Positions 1-6,126 of a stretch of DNA of 6,588 nt are shown here, piece after piece. The stretch is from Acidobacteriaceae bacterium. GTDB lineage: Bacteria > Acidobacteriota > Terriglobia > Bryobacterales > Bryobacteraceae. The notes beneath the pieces were generated by a model. It was not told the origin of the DNA. It did not search any database and worked only from the letters and a program-made list of their open reading frames with translations. Location: contig JAFASD010000463.1 in NCBI GenBank assembly GCA_019244945.1, positions 1 to 6,588 of the forward strand, written 5' to 3'. A program made the translations under genes and the position numbers. The stretch's first letter is position 1. Each line of letters starts with the position of its first letter.

Positions 1-46
1 TGCAGTGTTGGATGTAATTCGTACTGATTAGCGAGTTAGATACAAC

Positions 47-54
47 CGGGGTGA
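47..54 (+). promoter_or_regulatory. Ribosome binding site that favours the ATG start at 57
   Basis: The bases CGGGGTGA resemble the extended Shine-Dalgarno GGAGGTGA. The G-rich core ends five bases before the ATG at 57. The in-frame GTG at 51 lies inside this element and has no purine-rich site of its own upstream. The ATG is therefore the more likely start, and the longer reading would add only two residues. Confidence 0.55.
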
Positions 55-56
55 GC

Positions 57-1019
57 ATGCCAAAAGTTGGAATTATTTACGGGATGGAGAACACGTTTCC
101 CTCCGCGCTGGTAGACCGTATTAATGGCAAGAACAATCGGGATGTGACTGCCGAGCATATTCGAATCGGCGGAGTCAAAATGGCCGAGCCGAGCGGATAT
201 CGCGTGATTATTGACCGGATTTCGCACGACATCGAGTTTTTCCGGGCTTACCTTAAGAATGCCACTCTGAACGGGACTATCGTCATCAACAACCCGTTCT
301 GGTGGAGCGCGGATGACAAATTCTTCAATTATGCCCTCGCGAGTAAATTAGGGGTAGCAGTACCGAAGACGGTGGTCTTGCCACATAAGTCGCACCCGCC
401 CGGCACGACCGTGCAGTCTATGCGGAACTTAATGTATCCGCTAAACTGGCAGGAAGTATTCGATTACATCGGGTTCCCTGCTTTCTTAAAGCCCTTCAGC
501 GGGGGCGGTTGGAAACACGTTTATAAAGTGAACTCGCCCGATGAGTTTTTTAACGCCTACGATCAAACCGGCACCCTCTGCATGACGCTGCAATCCGCCG
601 TCAATTTTGACGAGTATTTCAGATGCTATGTAGTGGGGCGGGAAAAAGTTCGAGTTATGAAATATGACCCGAAGCAGCCGCATCATCTCCGCTATGTCAA
701 AGATGGGAAGGCCAGTTCTCAAGAACTTTATGACCGCGTGGTGAAAGATTCGCTCGCGCTCTGCACGGCGTTAGGGTACGACTTCAACACCGTTGAATTG
801 GCAGTGGAAGGCGGAGTGCCGTACGCAATCGATTTCCTGAACCCTGCTCCGGACGCCGACGTTCATTCAGTCGGAGAGGAGAATTTCGAGTGGGTAGTGG
901 AAAATGTCGCGCAACTCGCGATCGAGAAAGCGCTCAGCAATGAGCAGCCCCAAATGCAATACCACTGGGGCCACTTCTTGAAGGGGGAACCCGCAAAGAA
1001 GACAGCAGCCTCGAAGTAA
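57..1019 (+). CDS. RimK-like ATP-grasp ligase, substrate unknown
   Basis: This 320-residue cytoplasmic protein has the layout of an ATP-grasp carboxylate-amine ligase, an enzyme class that activates a carboxylate as an acyl phosphate and joins it to an amine or thiol. What is visible: a pre-ATP-grasp N-terminal part (about residues 1-95); a linker where a DK pair is followed by an LGVAVPKT segment, as in RimK and D-Ala-D-Ala ligase relatives; an ATP-binding lysine at K145 in FLKP, followed by the flexible loop SGGG (148-151); and a C-terminal metal site with E247 and then DFLNPAPD (259-266), where D259 and N262 fit the usual acidic-x-x-Asn ligands. No signal peptide or membrane segment is seen. 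The last 12 or so residues are Lys/Ala-rich and probably disordered. The next gene, 41 bases on, is a GCS2-type ligase, so the two may act in sequence, as GshA and GshB do. The GTG at 51 is an alternative start. The family call is fairly sure; the substrate is unknown. Confidence 0.82.
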   Translation: MPKVGIIYGMENTFPSALVDRINGKNNRDVTAEHIRIGGVKMAEPSGYRVIIDRISHDIEFFRAYLKNATLNGTIVINNPFWWSADDKFFNYALASKLGVAVPKTVVLPHKSHPPGTTVQSMRNLMYPLNWQEVFDYIGFPAFLKPFSGGGWKHVYKVNSPDEFFNAYDQTGTLCMTLQSAVNFDEYFRCYVVGREKVRVMKYDPKQPHHLRYVKDGKASSQELYDRVVKDSLALCTALGYDFNTVELAVEGGVPYAIDFLNPAPDADVHSVGEENFEWVVENVAQLAIEKALSNEQPQMQYHWGHFLKGEPAKKTAASK

Positions 1020-1036
1020 GGCGGATACGTTTCGCC
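1020..1036 (+). repeat. Short inverted repeat between the first two genes
   Basis: GGCGGA (1020-1025) can pair with TTCGCC (1031-1036), including one G-U pair, around a five-base loop, directly after the stop codon at 1017-1019. There is no T-tract behind it, so an intrinsic terminator is unlikely. It could be a minor mRNA stability element or chance. Confidence 0.25.
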
Positions 1037-1047
1037 TGCGCGTTCCT

Positions 1048-1053
1048 GAAAGG
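1048..1053 (+). promoter_or_regulatory. Ribosome binding site of the GCS2-type ligase gene
   Basis: GAAAGG lies seven bases before the ATG at 1061, which is normal spacing for a moderate Shine-Dalgarno. It supports that start. The product also begins with the family's usual short lead into the GIEEEY motif. Confidence 0.5.
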
Positions 1054-1060
1054 CACAGCT

Positions 1061-2194
1061 ATGAGACCTAGCCTGACAATTGGCATCGAAGAAGAGTACC
1101 AGACGATAGATCCCGTTACGCGGGATCTTCGATCGCATATCGACTCTGAAATTATCGCCAAAGGCAAGACGCTGCTGAAGGAAGCAGTGAAAGCCGAGAT
1201 GCATCAATCGGTTGTCGAAGTGGGTACGGGCATTTGCAGAGATATCAAGCATGCATCTCAGGAATTGAAAGCGCTACGGTCGCAGATCGTCGCCTTGGCC
1301 AAACAGAACGGTTTGCGGTTGGCTTCCGCCGCGACACATCCGTTCGCGGACTGGCGGAAACAGGACATCTACCCTGATGAGCGATATCACACGATTGTTC
1401 AGGATTTGAAAATGGTCGCACGCGCGAACCTTATTTTTGGACTGCATGTCCACATCGGTGTGGAAGACCGGGAAACCGGGATTCATCTGATGAACGCGGC
1501 GCGCTACTTTTTGCCTCACATCCTCGCTCTGTCGACGAATTCTCCGTTTTGGCTCGGCATGGATACGGGATTGAAGTCTTACCGGTGCAAGGTATTCGAT
1601 AAGTTTCCGCGGACGAATATCCCTGATTACTTCCCTAGTTACGGGGAGTACGAGACTTTCGTTAACCTGTTAGTGAAGACGAACTGCATTGATAACGCCA
1701 AGAAGATCTGGTGGGACATCCGCCCGCATCCAAATTTTCCGACACTCGAGTTTCGCATCTGCGACGTTCCCATGCGCGCGGACGAGACCATTGCCATCAC
1801 CGCATTAATTCAGGCGACGGTCGCCAAGTTGTATAAGCTGCATGCCGCAAATCAGGGATTTCGGCTTTACCGTCGCGCGTTGATCATGGAAAACAAGTGG
1901 CGGGCGGCGCGTTACGGGATCGAAGGGAAAATCATTGATTTCGGGAAGCAGACCGAAGTACCAGTACGCGATTTGATTTATGAATACCTCCATTTCGTGG
2001 ATGATGTTGTCGATGAGCTCGGGTCTCGAACCGAAATCAACTACATCCATCGGATTCTGGAGAACGGGACGGGCGCCGACCGGCAATTGAGAATTTTTCA
2101 GGAAACTGGAGATTTGAGCAAAGTAATGGATTACATCATTTATGAGACGGAAGCCGGCTTATCCAACGAAATAGGCGCCGGCGCGGCTCAATGA
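1061..2194 (+). CDS. Carboxylate-amine ligase, YbdK/GCS2 family
   Basis: This 377-residue protein belongs to the glutamate-cysteine ligase type 2 (GCS2) fold, YbdK branch; E. coli YbdK is close to the same length. Visible hallmarks are the N-terminal GIEEEY (8-13), whose glutamates are typical metal/ATP ligands; the central GLHVHIGV with H129 and H131; TNSPFW (159-164) followed by a GMDTGLKSYR stretch; and TLEFRICD (228-235) with R232 in the active-site sheet. The family forms an amide bond between a carboxylate (classically the glutamate gamma-carboxyl) and an amine using ATP. E. coli YbdK has only weak gamma-glutamylcysteine synthetase activity, so the true substrate of this branch is uncertain. 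No export signal is seen. The stop codon overlaps the start of the M29 peptidase gene by four bases, implying coupled translation, and ATP-grasp genes sit on both sides of the pair. The family call is secure; calling it gshA would go too far. Confidence 0.93.
   Translation: MRPSLTIGIEEEYQTIDPVTRDLRSHIDSEIIAKGKTLLKEAVKAEMHQSVVEVGTGICRDIKHASQELKALRSQIVALAKQNGLRLASAATHPFADWRKQDIYPDERYHTIVQDLKMVARANLIFGLHVHIGVEDRETGIHLMNAARYFLPHILALSTNSPFWLGMDTGLKSYRCKVFDKFPRTNIPDYFPSYGEYETFVNLLVKTNCIDNAKKIWWDIRPHPNFPTLEFRICDVPMRADETIAITALIQATVAKLYKLHAANQGFRLYRRALIMENKWRAARYGIEGKIIDFGKQTEVPVRDLIYEYLHFVDDVVDELGSRTEINYIHRILENGTGADRQLRIFQETGDLSKVMDYIIYETEAGLSNEIGAGAAQ
1109..1127 (+). repeat. Perfect 7-bp hairpin early in the ligase coding sequence
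   Basis: GATCCCG (1109-1115) and CGGGATC (1121-1127) are perfect inverted copies around the five-base loop TTACG. They cover codons 17-23 of the GCS2-type ligase gene. Such a stem near a start can slow early ribosomes or pause polymerase. It encodes an ordinary part of the protein, so chance is also possible. Confidence 0.35.
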
Positions 2195-3210
2195 GAGACA
2201 AGCTGAAAAATAAGCGTTTTGACCCGGAGCTTCAGCCGGGTGCTCACAACGCTGTGTTCGTCTGTCTGAAGGTTCAACCTTCCGAGAAGGTCACGTTGAT
2301 CACAGATCGCGCCTGTGAAGAGATTGCCGCGAGCCTGGTTTCAGAGCTCGAGCAATGCGGTTGCAGCTACAACGCATTTCTGTTAGAGGATCTCGCTCCG
2401 CGCCCGTTAACGGACATGCCGCAAGTCATCCTCGACGATCTGGCATCGAGCCAAGTAAGCATTTTCGCCGTTCAGGCCCAAGCGAACGAGCTGAAAACCC
2501 GAATGCAAATGTGCGACGTTGTCAACCGCAAGAAACTGCGCCATGGGCACATGGTGAATATCGAGAAGAAAATCATGCTGGAAGGCATGCGGGCGGATTT
2601 CCTGAAAGTGGATGAGTTGACAATCCGCGTAATGAACATAGTGAATAAGGCGCGGTCCATCCGGGCCTCAACCCACGGGGGCACCGACATACGCGCGGAA
2701 ATGACGCCGGATTATAAGTGGATCAAGACCAGCGGGATAATCAGTCCCGAGAAGTGGGGCAACCTGCCCGGTGGCGAGACTTTCACATCACCGCTCGAAG
2801 TAAATGGCAGGTTCATAGTGGACGGCGTGGTCGGCGATTATCTTTGCGCAAAATATGGCGACCTGAAAAACACGCCGCTGACGCTTGAGATAGAACGCAA
2901 CCGATTGACGAAGGCCAACTCGAAGAACAAAGAGCTTGAGGACGAATTTTGGCGCTATACCCACCGGGATGAGAATAGCGATCGCGTCGGTGAATTTGCA
3001 ATCGGTACGAATCTGGCTCTCCGCAACGTGGTCGGGAACATCCTGCAAGACGAAAAAATTCCTGGGGTTCACATGGCGTTCGGCGATCCATACGGCGCGC
3101 ACACGGGAGCGCAATGGACTTCTTCTACCCATATTGACGTGGTCGGAAGGAAGTTCGATATCTGGGCGGACGATCATCAAATTATGAGTTGCGGCGAATT
3201 CCTGGTTTAA
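2191..3210 (+). CDS. M29-family metallo-aminopeptidase (aminopeptidase T/AmpS-like)
   Basis: This 339-residue protein resembles peptidase family M29, which removes N-terminal residues from peptides using two metal ions. The C-terminal half holds the expected ligand set in order: E196 in NLPGGETF (191-198), E268 in VGEFAIGTN, H294 in HMAFGDPYG with Y301, then H314 and D316 in THID. The spacings H to Y (seven residues) and H-x-D match the pattern known for AmpS and Thermus aminopeptidase T. The protein is shorter than the usual roughly 400 residues, with shortening apparently before the metal-binding half and between H294 and H314. No signal peptide is seen. The start codon lies in an ATGA overlap with the upstream ligase and no good Shine-Dalgarno is near it, so translation is probably by re-initiation after the ligase. 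The family is fairly certain. Whether it trims the operon's product, recycles it, or has a changed activity cannot be told from sequence. Confidence 0.85.
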   Translation: MRDKLKNKRFDPELQPGAHNAVFVCLKVQPSEKVTLITDRACEEIAASLVSELEQCGCSYNAFLLEDLAPRPLTDMPQVILDDLASSQVSIFAVQAQANELKTRMQMCDVVNRKKLRHGHMVNIEKKIMLEGMRADFLKVDELTIRVMNIVNKARSIRASTHGGTDIRAEMTPDYKWIKTSGIISPEKWGNLPGGETFTSPLEVNGRFIVDGVVGDYLCAKYGDLKNTPLTLEIERNRLTKANSKNKELEDEFWRYTHRDENSDRVGEFAIGTNLALRNVVGNILQDEKIPGVHMAFGDPYGAHTGAQWTSSTHIDVVGRKFDIWADDHQIMSCGEFLV

Positions 3211-3213
3211 TCT

Positions 3214-3219
3214 AGGAAG
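3214..3219 (+). promoter_or_regulatory. Ribosome binding site deciding a GTG start
   Basis: AGGAAG sits four bases before the GTG at 3224, with the AGGA core six bases away. It lies in the 13-base gap after the peptidase stop. No ATG is in frame nearby, so this site supports the GTG as the true start of the second ATP-grasp gene. Confidence 0.6.
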
Positions 3220-3223
3220 CGCA

Positions 3224-4411
3224 GTGATACCTGATCTCCGTGCCCGCTTCAATGAGCAGTGGTCGCCTGAGCTCTACGCACAGTTTCTAGAGCACATCAA
3301 TAATGTCACGCACACGCAGGTTGGCTTTCGCTGTAGCGAGACTCCCGTTTTTATTCCGAAACTACTGCTCGACAAGATGGTGCGCTACGGCCGCGAGCTG
3401 TTCCAGCAGCTGGTTTCCAATCCGGATTACCCGACCGCTTCCGATGGCGCGATTCCCCCGCATTTCAAAGTCCCGAACGAACCAGATCACCCGCTTTTCG
3501 TGCAAGCCGATTTCGGCCTCGTTCGGGCGGAAGACGGGAGCCTCGAACCGAAGTTGGTCGAGATACAGGGTTTCCCTTCTCTTTACGGTTTTCAACCCGT
3601 TCTGGCCAAGGAATACCAGCGCGTTTACCGTCTGAACGAGACACTGGATGAGCGCCTCACAACGTTTCTGGATGAGCTGGATGAAGAAAGCTATTTAGAG
3701 CTGCTGCGGCGGGCCATCTTACAGGGACATGACCCGCAAGAGGTAGTTCTGCTCGAAATCGATCCTTACGAACAGAAGACTCTCGCGGATTTCCTTGCTA
3801 CGCAGAAAGCGCTGGGAATAAGAATAGCTTCCGTATCAGAAGTGCAAAAGAAAGGGCGCAAGCTCTATCTCGACGGCATCGAGATTAAGCGAATTTACAA
3901 CCGGGTAATCGTGGACGAGCTGGTAAGAAAGAGCGTCCAGACAGCGTTTCAATTCACGGAGGATTTAGACGTGGAGTGGGCGGGGCATCCGAACTGGTTT
4001 TTTCGGCTAAGCAAGTTCTCGCTGCCATGGTTCCGTCACGTTAGCGTGCCTGAAACTCGCTTTCTGAGCGAGGTGACGCAGCTGCCGGACAATTTGGATC
4101 AGTACGTTTTGAAGCCGCTCTATTCCTTCGCGGGGCTCGGTGTGACTATTGGCCCAAGCAAGGAGGACATTGCGGCTATCCCGGAGACCCAAAGAGGCAA
4201 CTTTATCCTCCAACAGAGAATGGATTTTGTACCCACGGTGGATACGCCGGGCGGCATGACGAAAGTCGAAATCCGCATTATGTACATTTGGGAGGACGAG
4301 CTGAAACCCGTCACGACGATCATCCGGACTGGGCGCGGCAAGATGATGGGCGTGGACTTCAATAAAGACCTGGACTGGGTTGGCGCGTCTGCCGGATTTT
4401 ACATTAGATAA
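3224..4411 (+). CDS. Probable circularly permuted ATP-grasp ligase, substrate unknown
   Basis: The product has 395 residues and starts at a GTG. Near the C-terminus, YVLKPLYSFAGLGV carries a probable ATP-binding lysine (K297) and a small-residue loop (A303-G306). It is followed by the hinge-like FILQQ (about 328-331) and by E349 and R351 in KVEIRIMYIW. The protein then ends without the usual C-terminal Glu-x-Asn metal motif. A similar motif instead appears early: D96 in QADFGLV, then E113 and Q115 in KLVEIQGFPS. That order, metal site first and ATP lysine last, is the hallmark of circularly permuted ATP-grasp enzymes such as the glutathionylspermidine synthetase domain. The usual Asn is Gln here. 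No signal peptide or membrane helix is visible, so it is cytoplasmic. It lies 13 bases after the M29 gene, in a cassette with two other ligases, so it probably adds a further amide bond to the same product. The ATP-grasp nature is likely, permutation is inferred from motif order, and the substrate is not known. Confidence 0.7.
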   Translation: MIPDLRARFNEQWSPELYAQFLEHINNVTHTQVGFRCSETPVFIPKLLLDKMVRYGRELFQQLVSNPDYPTASDGAIPPHFKVPNEPDHPLFVQADFGLVRAEDGSLEPKLVEIQGFPSLYGFQPVLAKEYQRVYRLNETLDERLTTFLDELDEESYLELLRRAILQGHDPQEVVLLEIDPYEQKTLADFLATQKALGIRIASVSEVQKKGRKLYLDGIEIKRIYNRVIVDELVRKSVQTAFQFTEDLDVEWAGHPNWFFRLSKFSLPWFRHVSVPETRFLSEVTQLPDNLDQYVLKPLYSFAGLGVTIGPSKEDIAAIPETQRGNFILQQRMDFVPTVDTPGGMTKVEIRIMYIWEDELKPVTTIIRTGRGKMMGVDFNKDLDWVGASAGFYIR

Positions 4412-4423
4412 GCAGTACAGAAT

Positions 4424-4428
4424 AGGAG
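4424..4428 (+). promoter_or_regulatory. Strong ribosome binding site of pgm
   Basis: AGGAG ends six bases before the ATG at 4435, the best Shine-Dalgarno in the window. It fixes the phosphoglucomutase start, which also matches the MAI start of E. coli Pgm. Confidence 0.7.
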
Positions 4429-4434
4429 ATTCCT

Positions 4435-6096
4435 ATGGCGATTGATCCTCGGGCTGGCAAACCCGCAGACCCTTCACAGCTCGTCAACATCCCCCGATTG
4501 ATTACGAGCTACTATTCGCTCAAGCCAGATCCGGCGGAGAAGACGCAACGGGTGGCTTTTGGTACTTCCGGCCATCGCGGCTCCTCATTTAAATCCGAAT
4601 TCAACGAAAACCATATTCTGGCAATCACCCAAGCAATTTGCCGCTATCGGCATCAGCAGGGTACTACGGGGCCACTGTTTCTGGCGATGGATACCCATGC
4701 GCTCTCCGAGCCGGCTTTCGCAACCGCGCTCGAGGTGCTCGCTGCCAACAATGTCGAGGTGATGATCGATTTGGATGGGGGGTATACGCCGACACCCTCC
4801 CTTTCGCATGCCATCCTTGTCCACAATCGGGGCCGCAAAGAAGGTTTAGCGGATGGAATTGTCATCACGCCATCGCACAATCCGCCTGAAGATGGTGGAT
4901 TCAAATATAACCCACCGTCGGGCGGTCCAGCGGATACGAGTGCAACAAAATGGATCGAAAATCATGCCAATGACCTGCTGGCTGCTGGGTTAAAGGACAT
5001 CGCTCGGATCCCGTATTCGAGGGCGCTGAAGGCCGGCACTACTCATCGGTATGACTATGTTTCGAACTATGTCGACGAGTTGTGGCGGGTTGTGGACCTC
5101 GAGGCAATTGCGGCCGCGGGTCTGAATCTCGGAGTAGATCCGCTCGGTGGCGCGGGTGTGGCGTATTGGCCGCGCATCGCGGAACGTTACCGGCTCAAAC
5201 TGACGGTGGTCAACACGACTGTCGATCAGACGTTCCGATTCATGAGCGTCGACTGGGACGGGAAGATCCGGATGGATTGCTCATCTCCTTACGCGATGGC
5301 TGGCTTGATTGCTTTGAAAGATCGGTTTGATGTTGCCTTCGCCTGCGATACGGATCACGACCGGCATGGTGTGGTGACGCGCAGCGCGGGCCTTCTAAAC
5401 CCGAACCATTATCTGGCGGTCGCAATCGATTATCTGTTCCGTAACCGCACGAAGTGGAGGCGTGAGGCCGGAGTGGGGAAGACGCTGGTCAGCAGCAGCA
5501 TGATCGATCGAGTAGCAGCTGATCTGGACCGCCAACTCGTCGAAGTGCCAGTCGGGTTCAAATGGTTTGTCGATGGTCTTTTAGATGGATCCCTGGGCTT
5601 CGGGGGGGAAGAAAGCGCAGGCGCATCATTCCTGCAGGCCGATGGCGGCGCATGGAGCACCGATAAGGATGGATTGATCCTGGGTCTGCTATCGGCCGAG
5701 ATCACGGCCAAGACCGGAAGCGATCCAGGCGAGCGCTATCGCCATTTGACCTTCAAATTTGGCGATCCCGTGTACGAACGAATCGATGCCCCGGCATCTC
5801 CGGACGAAAAGGCCGTTTTGCAGAAGCTATCGCCCGAACAGGTTTCTGCGGAGGAATTGGCGGGCGAAAAGATCGAAATGATGCTGACCAGAGCGCCTGC
5901 GAACGGCGCGCCTCTGGGAGGCCTCAAAGTAGTTACGAAAAATGGCTGGTTCGCCGCGCGGCCTTCGGGAACTGAAAATGTGTACAAGATCTATGCCGAG
6001 AGCTTCCTCGGCAAGGAGCATCTGAAGCGAATTCAGGAAGAAGCACAAGCCCTGATTGCAGGAACGTTCAAAGTCGCCGCCGTGGCTAGAGCGTAA
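4435..6096 (+). CDS. pgm: Phosphoglucomutase, alpha-D-glucose phosphate-specific
   Basis: This 553-residue cytoplasmic enzyme interconverts glucose 1-phosphate and glucose 6-phosphate through a glucose 1,6-bisphosphate intermediate, linking glycolysis to glycogen, trehalose and nucleotide-sugar synthesis. It resembles E. coli Pgm (546 residues) from end to end. Domain signatures in order: FGTSGHRG (42-49) at the N-terminus; TPSHNPPEDGG with the phosphorylated serine S147; the Mg2+ loop DTDHDR (305-310) with D305, D307 and D309; the sugar-binding loop GEES (391-394); and the phosphate-binding loop RPSGTE (509-514) in the C-terminal domain. All catalytic elements are intact. It begins 23 bases after the ATP-grasp gene, so it may share that transcript. 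A metabolic link to the ligases is not obvious: it could supply sugar phosphate for a glycosylated product or simply be a co-transcribed housekeeping gene. The G7 run at 5602-5608 inside the gene stays in frame. Confidence 0.97.
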   Translation: MAIDPRAGKPADPSQLVNIPRLITSYYSLKPDPAEKTQRVAFGTSGHRGSSFKSEFNENHILAITQAICRYRHQQGTTGPLFLAMDTHALSEPAFATALEVLAANNVEVMIDLDGGYTPTPSLSHAILVHNRGRKEGLADGIVITPSHNPPEDGGFKYNPPSGGPADTSATKWIENHANDLLAAGLKDIARIPYSRALKAGTTHRYDYVSNYVDELWRVVDLEAIAAAGLNLGVDPLGGAGVAYWPRIAERYRLKLTVVNTTVDQTFRFMSVDWDGKIRMDCSSPYAMAGLIALKDRFDVAFACDTDHDRHGVVTRSAGLLNPNHYLAVAIDYLFRNRTKWRREAGVGKTLVSSSMIDRVAADLDRQLVEVPVGFKWFVDGLLDGSLGFGGEESAGASFLQADGGAWSTDKDGLILGLLSAEITAKTGSDPGERYRHLTFKFGDPVYERIDAPASPDEKAVLQKLSPEQVSAEELAGEKIEMMLTRAPANGAPLGGLKVVTKNGWFAARPSGTENVYKIYAESFLGKEHLKRIQEEAQALIAGTFKVAAVARA

Positions 6097-6117
6097 CAGG
6101 TAGACTAGCCGCATACT

Positions 6118-6122
6118 GGAAG
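6118..6122 (+). promoter_or_regulatory. Ribosome binding site supporting a TTG start
   Basis: GGAAG ends four bases before the TTG at 6127. The next in-frame ATG is at 6145 and would remove the twin-arginine pair of the signal peptide. This site plus the signal peptide make TTG the preferred start. Confidence 0.5.
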
Positions 6123-6126
6123 TAGC

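Larger units (their letters stand above)
57..4411 (+). other. Amide-ligase and peptidase cassette (candidate biosynthetic operon)
   Basis: Four co-directional genes are separated by 41, -4 and 13 bases: RimK-like ATP-grasp, GCS2-type ligase, M29 peptidase, permuted ATP-grasp. The spacing predicts one transcript. The enzyme classes, three ATP-dependent amide-forming and one amide-cleaving, suggest one pathway acting on a small peptide-like molecule. No adenylation domain, carrier protein, transporter or obvious precursor peptide is visible inside the window. Shared function is inferred from gene order only. Confidence 0.6.

Noticed and set aside
1..50. Possible promoter (TTGGAT near 8-13 and TAGATA near 37-42) before the first gene
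   Set aside because: The two boxes match the consensus poorly and are 23 bases apart, too far for a sigma-70 type promoter. The upstream context is outside the window.
1061..2194. Naming the GCS2-family gene gshA (glutamate-cysteine ligase)
   Set aside because: The motifs fit the YbdK branch, whose known member has only weak gamma-glutamylcysteine synthetase activity. The substrate cannot be read from the sequence.
2788..3252. Minus-strand open frame of 154 codons opposite the M29 gene
   Set aside because: It overlaps the conserved metal-binding half of the peptidase and shows no recognisable domain, so it is a shadow frame.
5602..5608. Run of seven G in pgm as a possible slippage or phase-variation site
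   Set aside because: It is in frame and encodes the conserved sugar-binding loop GGEES. A single G7 run in a housekeeping gene is not good evidence for programmed slippage.
6097..6126. Terminator between pgm and the FG-GAP gene
   Set aside because: The 30-base gap has no stem-loop of useful length and no T-tract.
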